The notes under the pieces: model-generated
What the model saw: the letters and a program-made list of their open reading frames with translations, nothing else
Databases searched by the model: none
What the model was told of the DNA's origin: nothing
Translations under genes and position numbers: made by a program
Assembly: GCA_016271365.2 (NCBI GenBank)
Contig: CM057453.1
Span: 1,076,709,001-1,076,773,000, forward strand
Source of the DNA: Neoceratodus forsteri
Taxonomy: Eukaryota; Chordata; Ceratodontiformes; Ceratodontidae
Reading direction: 5' to 3'
DNA length: 64,000 nucleotides
Part shown: positions 9,764-20,555 of the stretch, piece after piece
How the letters are laid out: every line of letters starts with the position of its first letter
Numbering within the stretch: position 1 is the stretch's first letter

Positions 9764-10116
9764 AGTATTTATTTATTTATTGAATTTTGGTGACCCGGTA
9801 GGCCCACTGGGCCCCATAGGTCCCTTTTTCAGGGGCGACCTGGGAGTTACAAGGACAGCAGGATATACATCAGTAGTACAAGGAGTAGGTCATAACATGT
9901 GCAGGTCATCTCATAGCAATAACATACTACATAACAGCTTACAGTGATTAGCAACTATAAACATTGATAGGGAAAGCCAGAGCATCTCACAAGGGTTGCG
10001 GTTACCCACAATGAGCATTTGTTAAGTGGAGAGCCCAGTAAGGAAAGGTTTGAGCTCCCAGCTTTTGGTAGGGTGAGGTATGTACTCGGGCGGGAGGGAT
10101 GAGGGGAGGTATCAGG

Positions 10117-10509
10117 TCACATAGCATTGACATTGGCTCGTAGCAAGCAAGTGTGCTTGAGTCTTGTTCGGAAGATCGTGATTGAGGGAGCTTCCTGCAC
10201 CTCTGGAGGAAGTTTGTTCCACAGGGAAGGGGCAGTGTAGGAAAAGGACTTGCCCCCTGCCTTGGTCCTAATCCTAGGAACTTCAAGAAGAGTTTGGCCT
10301 GAGGTCTGAAGGTTGTGAGGGTTTCGCTTGGCAGCTATGAGCCCAGAGAGGCCAGGAGGAGGGGCTGGGCTATTTAGCTTGTGTGCTAGGCAGAGCAGTG
10401 GGTACCGGAAGTGAACTTCAAATGAAGGCCAGCTGATTAGTGCTAGGGAGTCACAGTGGTGGCTCCTAGAGTGAGACTGTGTGATGAAGTGGACCACCTT
10501 GTTGTACAA
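10117..10509 (-). pseudogene. LINE C-terminal domain
   Basis: The typical end of L2-like ORFs. It reads PLLCLAHKLNSPAPPPGL, LLEVPRIRTKAGGKSFSYTA, PSLWNKLPPEVQEAPSITIF and RTRLKHTCLL. The SLWNKLPPEV block is diagnostic of this LINE group. A single stop at about 10515 separates it from the reverse transcriptase. The remaining 350 bp to the tail are 3' UTR. Confidence 0.85.
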
Positions 10510-10518
10510 GACCTGTAA

Positions 10519-12188
10519 CTAATTGGTCTCAAGTTTTGCCATTCTCTGAACTATCGGAACGGCATAGGTGAGTGTTGGCAGGAGGACACTAGAGGCAATG
10601 GCAGTCCTAGCTTCTGGAATCAGCTGATCCTTGAGGCGATAGAGGGTACCAAGTTTCCCATGTATGACTTTGGTAACTTGGTCAACATGTTGTTTTAGAG
10701 TGAATCCTTGGTCCAGAGTGAGGCCTAGGTATTTTATGGAGGCCACCACTTCTAAAATGTTCCCAGACCTGGAATAAAGTTGCAGGTGTTGTGTTCTATC
10801 TTGGCCAAGGGATCTAGGTCCAAACAACATGGCCTTGGTTTTGGCGGTATTAAGAACCATTTTGTTTTTGATTAACCAGTCCTCCATTGTGAGCAGGTCC
10901 TCTTGGAGGGATGAGCTGAGGTCCCCCATGTTGTCAGAGGATCAGTAGATGATGGCATCATCAGCGTACTGCATAACAGCTCTGCTTCCGCAATTGCCAT
11001 GCAAATCATTTATAAACAGGGAGAAGAGGAGGGGGCCAAGGATGAACTCTTGTGGTACCCCCTCCTTTAGGGGCAATGGGTCAGAAATCTCATCCTTCCA
11101 CTCGACTCTCTGAGAACGACCAGTTAGATAGTTTTCAAACCACTTGAGAGCATGGGGGTCCAGGCCTATGTTACACAGCTTGTGAATTAGAAGTCTGTGG
11201 TCGACCAAGTCGAAAGCCTTGGAGAGGTCGATGAAAACTGCACCTGTGTTGGACCCTACATCAGGTTCCCTGAGCACATCCACAGAGAACTTTGTTAGAG
11301 CAGTGTCTGTCCCATGTTTGGCTCTGAAGCCATGCTGGGATGGGGAAAAGAGCTGGTGAGCCTCTATGTAGTCTCAGAGTTGTCCATACACCAGTTTTTC
11401 CTGGATTTTTGCCAGGATACAGAGCAGGGAGATAGGTCTGTAGTTGCCAATGGGTTCTGTAGGTCCGCCCTTGTGAATAGGAACCACATGAGTCTGTTTC
11501 CACTGTTCTGGGACAGTACCTGCTAGAAGGGACCAGTTTATGAGCCAGGTGAGGGGTCTTGCAAGGGCTGGGACACCGTCCTTGAGCAGTCTGGCTTGGA
11601 TACCATCAGGTCCTCCTGATCCTCCGGTTTTCAGGGACTTTAGGAGGGTGAGGACTTCTTTTACCTTTACCAACCTCAGATGAAAGGTTGAACGGTCTAG
11701 GTTAGGGGGTTCCAGTGTGATTGGGCCCCTTGTTAGGCGCAGGGACTCCAACCTTGTAAGAATCTAGGTTTATGAAGTGATGATTGAGGGCTGTGGCAAT
11801 AAGGGTCCCATCATTCAGCATCTGCCCATTGGTCTTAATGGGGCCTGCTTTTTACCTTTATCAGCTCGTTGATGTGAGACCAGAATAACCTCAGATTGCC
11901 TAGGTTAGTTTTCTGGAGGTGAGTAACGTATGCCCTTTTTGCGAGATTGACAGCACACTTACTTTGGTTTCTAAGAGCTTTGTACATCTCTAGGTCAACA
12001 GGGAGTGAGGAGCACTTGAACTTTTTCCAGGCTTTGTCGCGGTGGATCAACAGGGCCTTTAGTGGTGAAGTGATCCACTCGTAACATCTGCCTTTAACTC
12101 GAAGGGTGTTCATTGGAGCAAAAAGGTCAGCGCCCTCATGAAAGATTTCTGGAAGAAGGCGACAGTGCCGTCCAAGGTTGGGAGGCAT
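10519..12188 (-). pseudogene. LINE linker and reverse transcriptase domain
   Basis: The linker (12188-11835) carries LNLEM-type helical text such as RDKAWKKFK and LRLFWSHINELIKVKS. The reverse transcriptase follows with GGSGGPDGIQARLLKDG, VPEQWKQTHVVPIHKGG, IGNYRPISLLCILAK (11751-11374), a frameshift, then GAVFIDLSKAFDLVDHRLL, LTGRSQRVEW, KEGVPQEFILGPLLFSLFIN, the catalytic YADDAIIY (11283-10942), a stop, and LTMEDWLIKNKMVLNTAKTK and YLGLTLD in the last palm and thumb part. The PQG of the usual GVPQGSILGP is PQE here. At least two frame breaks make it non-functional. Motif order and spacing favour the L2 group over CR1. Confidence 0.85.
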
Positions 12189-12189
12189 C

Positions 12190-12927
12190 TTAGCGGGCTC
12201 CAGTCAGTGTTACTGAGAAAGGTAAATTGTATTGCTTGGCTGAGAATTTAGAGTAGTCATGAGTTGTGAGGATTCTGGGTTGGATCCTAACTGCCCTGTT
12301 CTTCCAGACACAGAAGATTGGTGAGTGGTCACTCAGGACATCGGCCACAGTGCCTGCTGACTGAATATTATTAGGGTTTGACACCAGAGCCCAGTCTAGA
12401 GTGGTGTGCTTTCCCATTTTGTGGTTCATTCTGGTGGGTTCAGTGATAACCTGAGCAAGATTCGCTTCTTGTATCAGGCCATCAATAGTCATCTTTGATT
12501 CCTGGGACCAGTTTAGGTTAAAGTCTCTCAGTATGAGGAGTTCAGTCGAGACATCTTTGGCTATGGCTTTCGTGAGTATCACCAGGGATTGGAGTGCATT
12601 CTTAGGGGGGCTATATACGCACCCGATGGTAAGGTGCTTAGCATGGCCAAGGGTGATGCGTATAAAGATCAATTCATTCTCAGAGCACATGCTGTACTGT
12701 GTGCTGATCTGAGAGGAGTTTAGGGTATGCTTCACATAGATGAGCACCCCACCCCCTCTTTTGGTTATCCTGTCATTTCTATAGTGGTCATACCCTATGG
12801 CAGCTACCTCGTGTCCGAGGACAGGGGGTTTCAGCCAGGTCTCCGAGACAGTGAGGACATCTGGTTTATAGAGGGCAAGCCATGCTTGTACTTCATGGAT
12901 CTTCTGTCGAAGGCTGCAGATATTCAT
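12190..12927 (-). pseudogene. LINE apurinic-type endonuclease domain
   Basis: An exonuclease-endonuclease-phosphatase fold that nicks the target for target-primed reverse transcription. Recognisable blocks are NICSLRQKIHEVQAWL, YKPDVLTVSETWLKP (catalytic E), YDHYRNDRITKRGGGVLIYV, IGCVYSPP, ILRDFNLNW (usually GDFN, so the G is changed to R), HTTLDWALVSN and the terminal VLSDHSPIFC with the catalytic D-H pair. The 246-codon frame is open throughout. A stop falls right at its end near 12190, before the linker. The GDFN change would be expected to harm activity. Confidence 0.85.
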
Positions 12928-13156
12928 ATGAGTGATCTGCTGCCCCTTCGAGGACAGCCAGGACTGGTCCTGGGGGGGAAGATATGGAGAGATTTGTAAT
13001 TACAGGGCCCAGGTTTGGTTGGATATCGCCAACTAGGAGCAATAATGCAGTTAACAGGAGACGTATGGTTAGGTAGCATAGATCTTGGGATCTGGCAAGA
13101 TTCATACCAGTCGGATTTACAGTTGTGGTGTTATTAAGCGACATTCCAGAGCACAT
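12893..13156 (-). pseudogene. LINE ORF leader with 2A-like motif
   Basis: An 88-codon open stretch at the start of the LINE ORF. Residues about 28-52 are hydrophobic (IRLLLTALLLLVG) and run straight into GDIQPNLGP. The 2A ribosome-skipping consensus is D-(V/I)-E-x-N-P-G-P. Here E is replaced by Q and the first P by L, so the motif is recognisable but probably inactive. 2A-like sequences near the N-terminus of APE-type LINEs are a described phenomenon. After it the reading continues into SSPPGPVLAVLEG, then a frameshift near 12925 leads to the endonuclease frame. I infer that this leader and the endonuclease were once one ORF. Confidence 0.7.
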
Positions 13157-13160
13157 TTAC

Positions 13161-13960
13161 ACTTTTTCACGCATTCTTTGCTCGCACCTACAGGTCGCAC
13201 GCTTTGCACGACTGGTCCGAAAACATCAGCGAACATGCAGCCGAGGTCCCCGATGTGTCTTTTGAAGATTTTGTGAAAAAATATCGAATGGTTCAAAGGT
13301 TATTCAAAAAACAAGTTTCCCATTATAGTCAATGGGAAAAGTTAACAAAAAGTTTGACAGTGTCGCAAATGCAGTTTTTAGTGTCGCAAATTACCCCTGT
13401 AGTGTTGTGAGTCAGCCACTTTTTTTCAGTTACTGATCATAGAAATGCTTGCCATTTAAAATTGGGACCCTCTAGGAACACAATTCTTTTTGTGTTTACC
13501 TAGTCGAGCCATGCGGATGCTAGGCATGTCTTTAGTTTGGGTTAAACACCCCAGAAATATGTTTTTGAAATTTTTGGGAAAAGTAGTGTCGCAAAGTAGT
13601 GTTGCACCTGTGACACTTTCGTGATTTTTTTTGTGAAAGTGTCGTAAATCACGACCCTACTTTGCAACACTATGACCAAAATAACAGGAATTGTTTGCCA
13701 CCCTGCTACAAAAGAACAGTTTGGTCTTTTGGGCTGAAATTTGGAGAAAAGAAAGCTAACATCCCACAGATGTGGCTTTCGGTGGATTGGTGAAAAAATA
13801 TTGCAGGGATGTAAAGTTATGGTACTCCAAAGTTGGCACTTTTTTCCATAGACCAACATTGCAGTGTCCGCCACGCTTTTCGGGGGCCCGTATCTCTGAA
13901 ATGGTGTGAGATACAGACTTTTCATTGGAGAAATGCTTAGCCCCTTATGGGGCTAAGTCT
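13161..13960 (-). repeat. AT-rich module in inverted orientation
   Basis: Its reverse complement aligns with 16380-16800. Shared pieces are CAGGTCG...GCACGACC, TTTGAAGATTTT, CAATGGGAAAAGTTAACAAA, ACTTTCAC/GTGTCGCAAA, CTAGTCGAGCC...GGATGCTAGGCATGT and CCCAGAAATATGTTTTTG. The module is cut at its 3' side by the L2-like LINE. It keeps a number of CpGs. Confidence 0.65.
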
Positions 13961-14114
13961 TAAGTGCAAACCTGGCCAGGGAAGTCATGAATCATAAGAA
14001 AATTACATTTTTTTCCTACATCGTACAGTTCCTGAGACATGAGCAATTTACTATTCCAAGTGCTCATTTTCTGGTCCAAGGCCCATTATTAAGCATACAT
14101 TCTTTGTAGTCACT

Positions 14115-14750
14115 GTGTTTCTCTATGGAGCTGTTGGGGAAAACCACAGATGTGCGCTCCACTTACTGTTACACTTAGCATTTCCACTTGCGTTTCTGTA
14201 CCCGGTTGCGTTACCGTTCCCGTGTATGCCACCGTGTGCATTACCCCTTGCTTTTTCATTTGCGCTTGCATTTGCGTTACTGTTACCATTTGCGTGTCCA
14301 CCACTGTTTCTGTTTGCATTTCAGTTTGCGTCACTGTTCGCATTACCATTTGTGTTTGCGGCCACCCTTCCATTTGTGTTTGTGTTTGTCTTTTGTTTTG
14401 CATCATCGTTGCTGTTACTGTTACCATTTGCATTTTCAATTGTGTTACCATGACCGTGCACATTACAGTTTGCGTTTCCATATGCGTTTGTGTTTGTGTT
14501 TCTGTTTCCTTTGGAGTTATTGTTGGTGTTACCAGTACCATTTGCATTTACAATTGCAGTACCGTGACCGTGCACGTTACAGTTTACGTTTCCATATGTG
14601 CTTGCGTCTCCGTTTGTGTCACTGTTCGCTTTGGTTTCACTTTGCCCTTGCGTTTTTGTTACCGTTTGCATTACCATTTATGTTTCCATCACCATGTGTG
14701 TTATCGTTTGCACTTGCATTTCCATTCTGGTTACCGTTACTATTTGAGTA
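14115..14750. repeat. Hexamer-based tandem array with 114-bp higher-order repeat
   Basis: The whole stretch is built from six-base words such as GTTTGC, GTTACC, GTTTCC and GCATTT. A higher-order repeat is visible: ACCATTTGCATTTTCAATTG...CCGTGCACATTACAG at about 14424 returns as ACCATTTGCATTTACAATTG...CCGTGCACGTTACAG at about 14538, 114 bp or 19 hexamers later. Because six is a multiple of three, long stop-free frames appear in several phases on both strands. They are by-products of the repeat, not genes. Confidence 0.85.
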
Positions 14751-14853
14751 AAAATCACGTGATGGGAGCATGGGGCCAGAAGGGCCTGCACTCCCACCAC
14801 CACATTTCATTCACTATTTATAGTCCTCATTCTCAAAAAGAAGGGAAATTGAT
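14751..14853 (-). repeat. TTTTTGAG module, inverted
   Basis: The reverse complement reads AATTTCCCTTCTTTTTGAGA and GGGAGTGCAGGCCCTTCTGG, matching 42578-42660. It lies outside the left arm of the next fold-back, so that fold-back is in the opposite orientation to copies A and D. Confidence 0.65.
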
Positions 14854-15206
14854 GGCAAAAAAATCCATTTAATGCATCAGTTAGGGTTGTTTCACAGTTC
14901 AAAATTGAGGAAATTCAATGTTAGGCTTGAAAACCCCTGCTTGGACCCACCCTCACACCACCCCGTCCAGCCGGCAACAGGGTGTGCGTTGGGGTCATCG
15001 GTCCTAACTCTCACCCCATTCTCCTATAGTTCCCCACCTCAGCTTGTTTACATTTGATGAGATAAGAGTTGAACCCAATGACATAAAGCACACCCGATGC
15101 CGGCTGGGGCAGGTGGAGATCAGCGGGGTTTTCAACCTAGTATTGAATTTCTCACTTTGTCACTGTAGCAGCTCCTAACTGATACATTAAACTGAGTTTT
15201 TTTGCA
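14854..15206. repeat. Fold-back (palindromic) element
   Basis: Starts GGCAAAAAAATCCATTTAAT and GCATCAGTTAGGGTTG, ends CTCCTAACTGATACATTAAA and CTGAGTTTTTTTGCA. The middle mirrors CGGCAACAGGGTGTGCG...CCTAACTCTCACCCCATTC against ATAAGAGTTGAACCCAATG...CACACCCGATGCCGG. It is 353 bp and non-coding. Confidence 0.75.
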
Positions 15207-15210
15207 TGAA

Positions 15211-15235
15211 TATATATATATATATATATATATAT
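15211..15235. repeat. (AT)n microsatellite
   Basis: TA run between a complete fold-back and a solitary fold-back arm. Confidence 0.95.
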
Positions 15236-15239
15236 TAGA

Positions 15240-15440
15240 GGCAAAAAACTCTGTTTAATGCATTAGTTAGGGTTGTTCCACAGCGACAAAAGTGAGGAAA
15301 TTCGCTGTTAGGGTTGAAAACCCTAACTCCGAATTCACCCCCAGCACCACACACACACAGACACACACACATATGCAAGTATGGGGGAGGACCAAGTCAA
15401 CACAACCAATGACAGACATCCAGCAGCAGGTGACAGAAAT
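15240..15440 (+). repeat. Fold-back left arm plus (CA)n extension
   Basis: GCAAAAAACTCTGTTTAATG, GTTAGGGTTGTTCCACAGCG, then GTTAGGGTTGAAAACCCTAA and (AC)n with ATATGCAAGTATGGGGGAGG. The same succession occurs at 4995-5205, which shows that the sequence beyond the arm belongs to the repeat. Confidence 0.65.
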
Positions 15441-16149
15441 AACAAACAATTGTCTAAATGTACTATGAGACATCCCCACCCACCTGACCAGGTATTGCAT
15501 GCTCAGTGGAGATCAACAGCAAAACTGAGGCCATGTACACCAAATGTACACATCCCTGATTGCAGCTGCACACAACGTACCACACTTAGTAGTTGCATGG
15601 CCTTACCTATCGATGCCCCACACCAGACCACACCACATGTGGTGGGCCACCTGAGCAATAGAGTTGAGCAAAACCAAGGAGTTGTACAGGTATAATATCT
15701 GATTATAACAAGGGTTTGAAAAATGCAGCTTTCTAATTGACTGTAAACATTGTAACAGCCTTATGTTTAGATTTTATTAAGATACATGTAGAGCCTAACC
15801 ATATGATGAACATGGTTTAATGTTGTTTAAAAAAACAGTTTTATTTTGATAGCAATAAGCCACTCCCAGGTATTATGTTAATGGTCAGTTTATCACTGTC
15901 TAGTGACATGTGGCACTCGGCTACGCCTCATTCAACATTAAACCCCTACATGGTGATTAACAGACCATTTAAGATAACTGTTGGTCATGCCTTATTGCTT
16001 AATTGTCTTTATGAGTAGATACTCTCCCTCTGCTAGGCACTGCAGCAGCTTTGCAACACAGTGTCCCACCCAGTTACACCATACACTGTCTAGTTACTGG
16101 AGAATGGCTGTGAATATGAACTCATGAAGATGAACAGTGTAACTTGATC
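15441..16149. other. Unassigned region
   Basis: AT-rich with short ORFs but no recognisable family or host exon. It may include further parts of the composite repeat. Confidence 0.35.
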
Positions 16150-16999
16150 ATTACAGTCATCAATTAATGTGTAATATTTTTTCACCAAAACACTGAAAGG
16201 CACATCTGTGTTTCCTCCAAATTTCAGCCCCAAACACCCAACCGTTCTTTTGCAGTGCAGTGCCAAAGAATTGCTGTCATTTTCCCACAGACTAGAAACT
16301 ACTGTCGCAATTTGCGTAAGCTTTCATAAAAATTTGTGTACTTTTGAGCACGAAAGTACTTTTATGAAAGTACTTTTTCCAGAAATTTGAAAAACATATT
16401 TCTGGGGTGTTTTACCCCAAAATAAAGACATGGCTAGCATCCTCAGGGTCCGACTAGGTGAATACAAAAATAATTAGGTTGCTAGAGGGTCCCAAATTTA
16501 AATGCCAAGCATTTTTCTGATCACCAACTGAAAACAAAATGGCAGATTTGTGAAAGTAACAGGCCCATTTGCGAAAGTAAAAATGCATTTGTGAAAGTGT
16601 TGAACTTTTTGTTAACTTTTCCCCTTGACTTATAATGGGAAATTGTTTTTTGAATAACTTTTGAACCGTTTAATATTTTTGAACCAAATCTTTGAAAGGC
16701 ACATCAGGACCCTGGCCGCATGTTCCCTGAAGATTTCAGGCTGGTCGTGCAAACCGCACGACCTGTACGTGTGACTGTAGAATTCCAGAAAAAGCGTAAA
16801 CGCGCGCGCAAATCACACTTAACTCCACAGCCATGTATCCAACCAGTACAAAACTTGGCAGATCCCAAGGCCTATAGTTCTTGATCACGTATTCCAAATT
16901 TCAGGCACATCCATCAAACGGTTGCAAAGTTACTAAGGTGCAAAATTTGGGGTTTAACATAGAAATGGCTTCTCAACCCTAATCTATGGTAGCACTATC

Positions 17000-17001
<2 letters not shown>
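16150..17001 (+). repeat. About 850-bp AT-rich module
   Basis: The best-preserved copy. Landmarks in order are AACATATTTCTGGGGTG, GACTAGGTGAATACAAAAA, TTGCTAGAGGGTCCCAAA, GTTGAACTTTTTGTTAAC, TTGAAAGGCACATCAGGACC, CTGGTCGTGCAAACCGCACG (a small hairpin), CATCAAACGGTTGCAAAGTT and CTCAACCCTAATCTATGG, ending at (AT)n. Non-coding. Confidence 0.65.
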
Positions 17002-17060
<59 letters not shown>

Positions 17061-17061
17061 C
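17002..17061. repeat. (AT)n microsatellite
   Basis: About 60 bp of TA repeats at the end of the AT-rich module. No fold-back follows here. Confidence 0.95.
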
Positions 17062-17344
17062 TATATCAATCATTTATACCATGTTTTACATCAACATGAG
17101 AGATATATGTGTGTCATTGATGCTGATCAACTGATATCTCCAGTCGCTGTTGTATCAACTTGCCTGAGGCTGACCGGCAGGATATGCTCTCATCTTCTCT
17201 GATGTTCATTTGGAGATTGAATCATAAAGAGATACAGGAAGCCTTCAAGGCTATGCTGAAACACTTATTCATTTCATTTATTTGTTGCTTGCTTTTAAAC
17301 CATCCACATGTAAGAAGCTAGCAATAATACCAAATAGGATGGGT

Positions 17345-17485
17345 GGTATTGGGCTATATCGGAGGCAGTAGTATAGTGCAGTGGTTTAAGGCTCTGAGCT
17401 GCAAATCTGGAGACCTGGATTTGAATCCCACAGCCCCCACTTGCATACTGTGTGACCCTGAGCAAGTCGTTTAGCTTCCCTGTGC
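17345..17485 (+). mobile_element. MIR-like CORE-SINE
   Basis: A tRNA-derived SINE. The A box is TATAGTGCAGTGGTTTAAGG, the B box is GGATTTGAATCCCAC, and the core CATACTGTGTGACCCTGAGC, AAGTCGTTTAGCTTCCCTGT follows. The head plus this core match the layout of the MIR/CORE-SINE superfamily, including the TGTGACC...GCAAGT...CTCTGTGC block. RNA polymerase III promoters would drive such elements; nothing shows that this copy is active. Confidence 0.8.
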
Positions 17486-17499
17486 TTCCAGGTCGCACC

Positions 17500-19840
17500 T
17501 GTAAACAAGCTTTAAGCTTAGTGTGCCACTCCTGATTAAACAATTGAAGAACATATATCGGAACACCTCAGGTGTGTAATGAGACTTGACACTGCAAGCT
17601 GAGGGCAATATAGCCACAAAAGGTATAGCAAAGCCCATACCACCCACTGTGGAGTGTATTATTGTCATTAGAAAATTGGGTTTTTGTTATACTATAAATA
17701 AAATGTATAAATATATGAGTAAAATGTAATTAAAAAAGATTTAAAAAGAGCACTCTTGTAAAATAGTTCCTCCACTGGTGCATCTGACAGTAGAGGGCAT
17801 TTTGGTGCGGTAGTATTTTTTTTCTTCTATATTCTCCCAGGAAACAGTATTCTTTTTTGGCCAGTGTCTTGGTTTGTATTTTCTCTGCAGACAGTGCCCC
17901 CCCCGGCAAGATATTAAAACAGTTACTGCAGTGTGGTGTGTAGTTGGGTGAAGGGGACTGAAATGGGACTGCTGCATTGCGCAAGGTGGAGCGGGATGGG
18001 AACATGCTGCTGGAGTAGGACAGGAGCATGCTGGGAGCTCTGGTGTCCATGTTTGAACCCCCTTTGAACCGCTGTCCAAACACAAGAGGACTTCTTCCTA
18101 AATTATTTTAAACATTTGTGAGCAGGAGGGTTAAGTGCTGAGTGCCACAACTGTGGTAGCATCTTGGTGCAGTCTGGACTGTGTAGCACTGTCAACAATG
18201 TAAGCATGATCTGTGCTGCTACAGAATGCTGTTTAATTTAAAGGAAAAAAATGTTTCGTTTTTTTCATGTACCGGGGGAAAACTAATGTTACTGTCAGAG
18301 CGTATGTCAACTCAAAATGTATGGTGTGTGTGTTTGGGGTGGTCTCGCTCCCTTAGTGAGGAGTAAAAAATAGCAATATCAGGTTTTAGAAATGCCAACT
18401 GCCGCTTCATTTATTTTAGGTAAACAGTCAGTTGGAACTAGGACTTGTTATTTTACAGTCTCTTTCAGCACATACATTTACCCCTTGGCAAGGGGTTAAT
18501 CCAGTCAGAGGCTGGGAAATATTCAACTCCGTTTCAAAATTACATCACTTGTGATGCTCACTGTTGTTAACTGTGTGGTGACCATTTTTGGTATTATCAG
18601 TCTAATAGTGTATGTGGAATTGTACAGAATATGAATGTTCTGACATTGTTGTTCCACAGTTGGATACTAGCAAAATAACGGCAGCATCATTACAGAAATA
18701 AAACATGATACAGTAAATATATGCTCAAGAAATTTGTTTATAAAAATGCCAAATAAATTGAAAACAAATGGAAAGCAGAAATAGCAGCTGTTCCAGGAGA
18801 AAGTGAAAAACTAAGCACCAAATAGGTAAAATACTAATGTCAACTAATATACACAGTCATCTTGAATATGCACAAAGACAGATAGCAAAACAGTTATCTT
18901 TAAGTCATAAATGTAACTATTCATATTGTATACTTGGAAAATTCCTCACTCAGTATGGCTGGGCAAAATTAGCAAATTCTGATTTCACAGTATTTTCATG
19001 AAATTCTGTAAAATGTTATGAATATTTGTGATTTTGTTTTAGGAATTTTCTAAAATGCTTTAATTGGTAATAATTTCTTCAGTATTATAGCTATAGATCT
19101 GCAATTTGGCATGCTTATTCTTTGGAAGAGGCCATAAAAGATTAACGGGTTTCCTGACATTTGTGTGAGAGGATGGGATGTTACAGGGGTTCAGTGTCTG
19201 GCAATTTATTATTCATGTGAATATTTTGGAAAATATTTCTATGCTTACAATTTAGCCACTTTTGGAGCTACATAATTGAACATTTATGTACATATTGCAT
19301 TGGAAGAGTCATAGAAACTGCTAAATAGAGAGACAAATGGTTAAGTGAATTATAAGTTGCAGGCATTCAGATGTTATAATTTATCTGTTAAATTGTGTGA
19401 AAATGTTCTAAATATTTGGATGCTGATAGCTCCACTGCTACTGCAGATATACACTCAAGATGTGGCATGCATATCAAAGTACATATGTCCTTGAATCTAG
19501 TTACACTGGATAAATGTGGTTTATTAGGTTAAAATTCATTTTTGATACTTTAGAAATTACTAATTGGCAACATTGGCTCAAAAAGTCATGGACACATAAT
19601 AGGTAATACCACTAGAATTCCTCTTGCAGAATTTAACTTTCTCAAAGTACTTATCACCACTGAATCACATTACTTGCACTAGCATCATGGCCCTGTAATA
19701 CCATTTCAGCATTCCTGCAACAGTGATACCCAGCATCATGCTCCACCATGACCAAAGATATCCAGATACTTGTGACACAATGGCCTAGGTCACAAGTACT
19801 TGTAAGGATTGGAGTCACTTGATACCACTAGATTCAAATA
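17500..19840. other. Unassigned AT-rich region
   Basis: About 2.3 kb without recognisable coding sequence. Overlapping minus-strand ORFs of about 115 codons at 17730-18085 lack family features and differ only by frame. No clear tandem or inverted repeat was seen. Confidence 0.35.
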
Positions 19841-20029
19841 GTAACAAGCATTTATCAATATCGAACATTCACTTGCAGGTATTTGCAGTGGTGTGTGATA
19901 CTGGTACTGGCTTCAGAGGAGCGAGGAGGCAGCAGTGAGAGCGGCAGGTGCCACATGGTGGAAGCTGCACTGCAAATGCAGCAAGGAGCTGGTAGTCTGA
20001 AAAGTCATCCCCGCTGTTCTTAGTGGACC

Positions 20030-20265
20030 AGGGAGAGAGAGAGAGAGTGTGCTGGGCAGCAGGAGCTGCTAATAAGTAAAGCCACACCATGGCTAATGTA
20101 GAAGCCTGGGGGTTTCACAGGAGTGAGGACCAGGGAGAGAGAGAGAGAGAGAGTGCACCAGGCAGCATGAGTCACCAAAAAGTGAAACCACACCATGGCT
20201 AATGTTGCTGGGGGGGCAGAGAAGCAAGGACTGGGGGGGGCGAGTGTGGCAGGTGGCAAGAGCCG
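20030..20265 (+). repeat. About 120-bp tandem repeat, two units
   Basis: GACCAGGGAGAGAGAGAGAG, GCAGCAGGAGCTGC and CCACACCATGGCTAATGTAG recur about 110-120 bp later as GACCAGGGAGAGAGAG, GCAGCATGAGTCACC and CCACACCATGGCTAATGTTG. The same unit type occurs at 29190-29640 in composite C. Confidence 0.7.
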
Positions 20266-20555
20266 GCAATGGGACCTATGCTCAAAGACACATGTAAGAC
20301 GTGTGAAAATGACATAAACACAGCGCACAGCTATGCGATGCACAACACCAGTCTGCAATGCCGCATGCACGAATGACCCCACATGGCATGCAGCGGCTGC
20401 ATGCAATGTGAGGTGTGCTGCATAGTGGGATGTGCATGGCACGGAGGAGGGTGACAGCAATGTGGCTCCACCCCCTGACCCCACCATACAAGGCAGTGCT
20501 CCCCACCCCATGCAGTGGCATGACAGAGAATAGCATGCAGTAGCAATACGCACAT

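Larger units (their letters stand above)
9764..13160 (-). mobile_element. L2-like LINE, almost full length
   Basis: A minus-strand APE-type non-LTR retrotransposon of about 3.4 kb. Read on the minus strand it has an N-terminal leader, an endonuclease, a linker, a reverse transcriptase, a C-terminal domain and a 3' UTR ending GGGGCCCAGTGGGCCTACC, GGGTCACC and a tail made of TAAA/AAAT units at 9764-9779. The A/T-tetramer tail fits L2/CR1-group LINEs, which end in short tandem repeats and not poly(A). Its 5' junction near 13160 abuts the inverted AT-rich module, so the LINE may have inserted there or be slightly truncated. Confidence 0.85.

Noticed and set aside
14150..14872. Long overlapping ORFs of 112-240 codons on both strands
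   Set aside because: They follow from a six-base tandem repeat, which leaves several frames free of stops. Composition is repetitive and no domain is visible.
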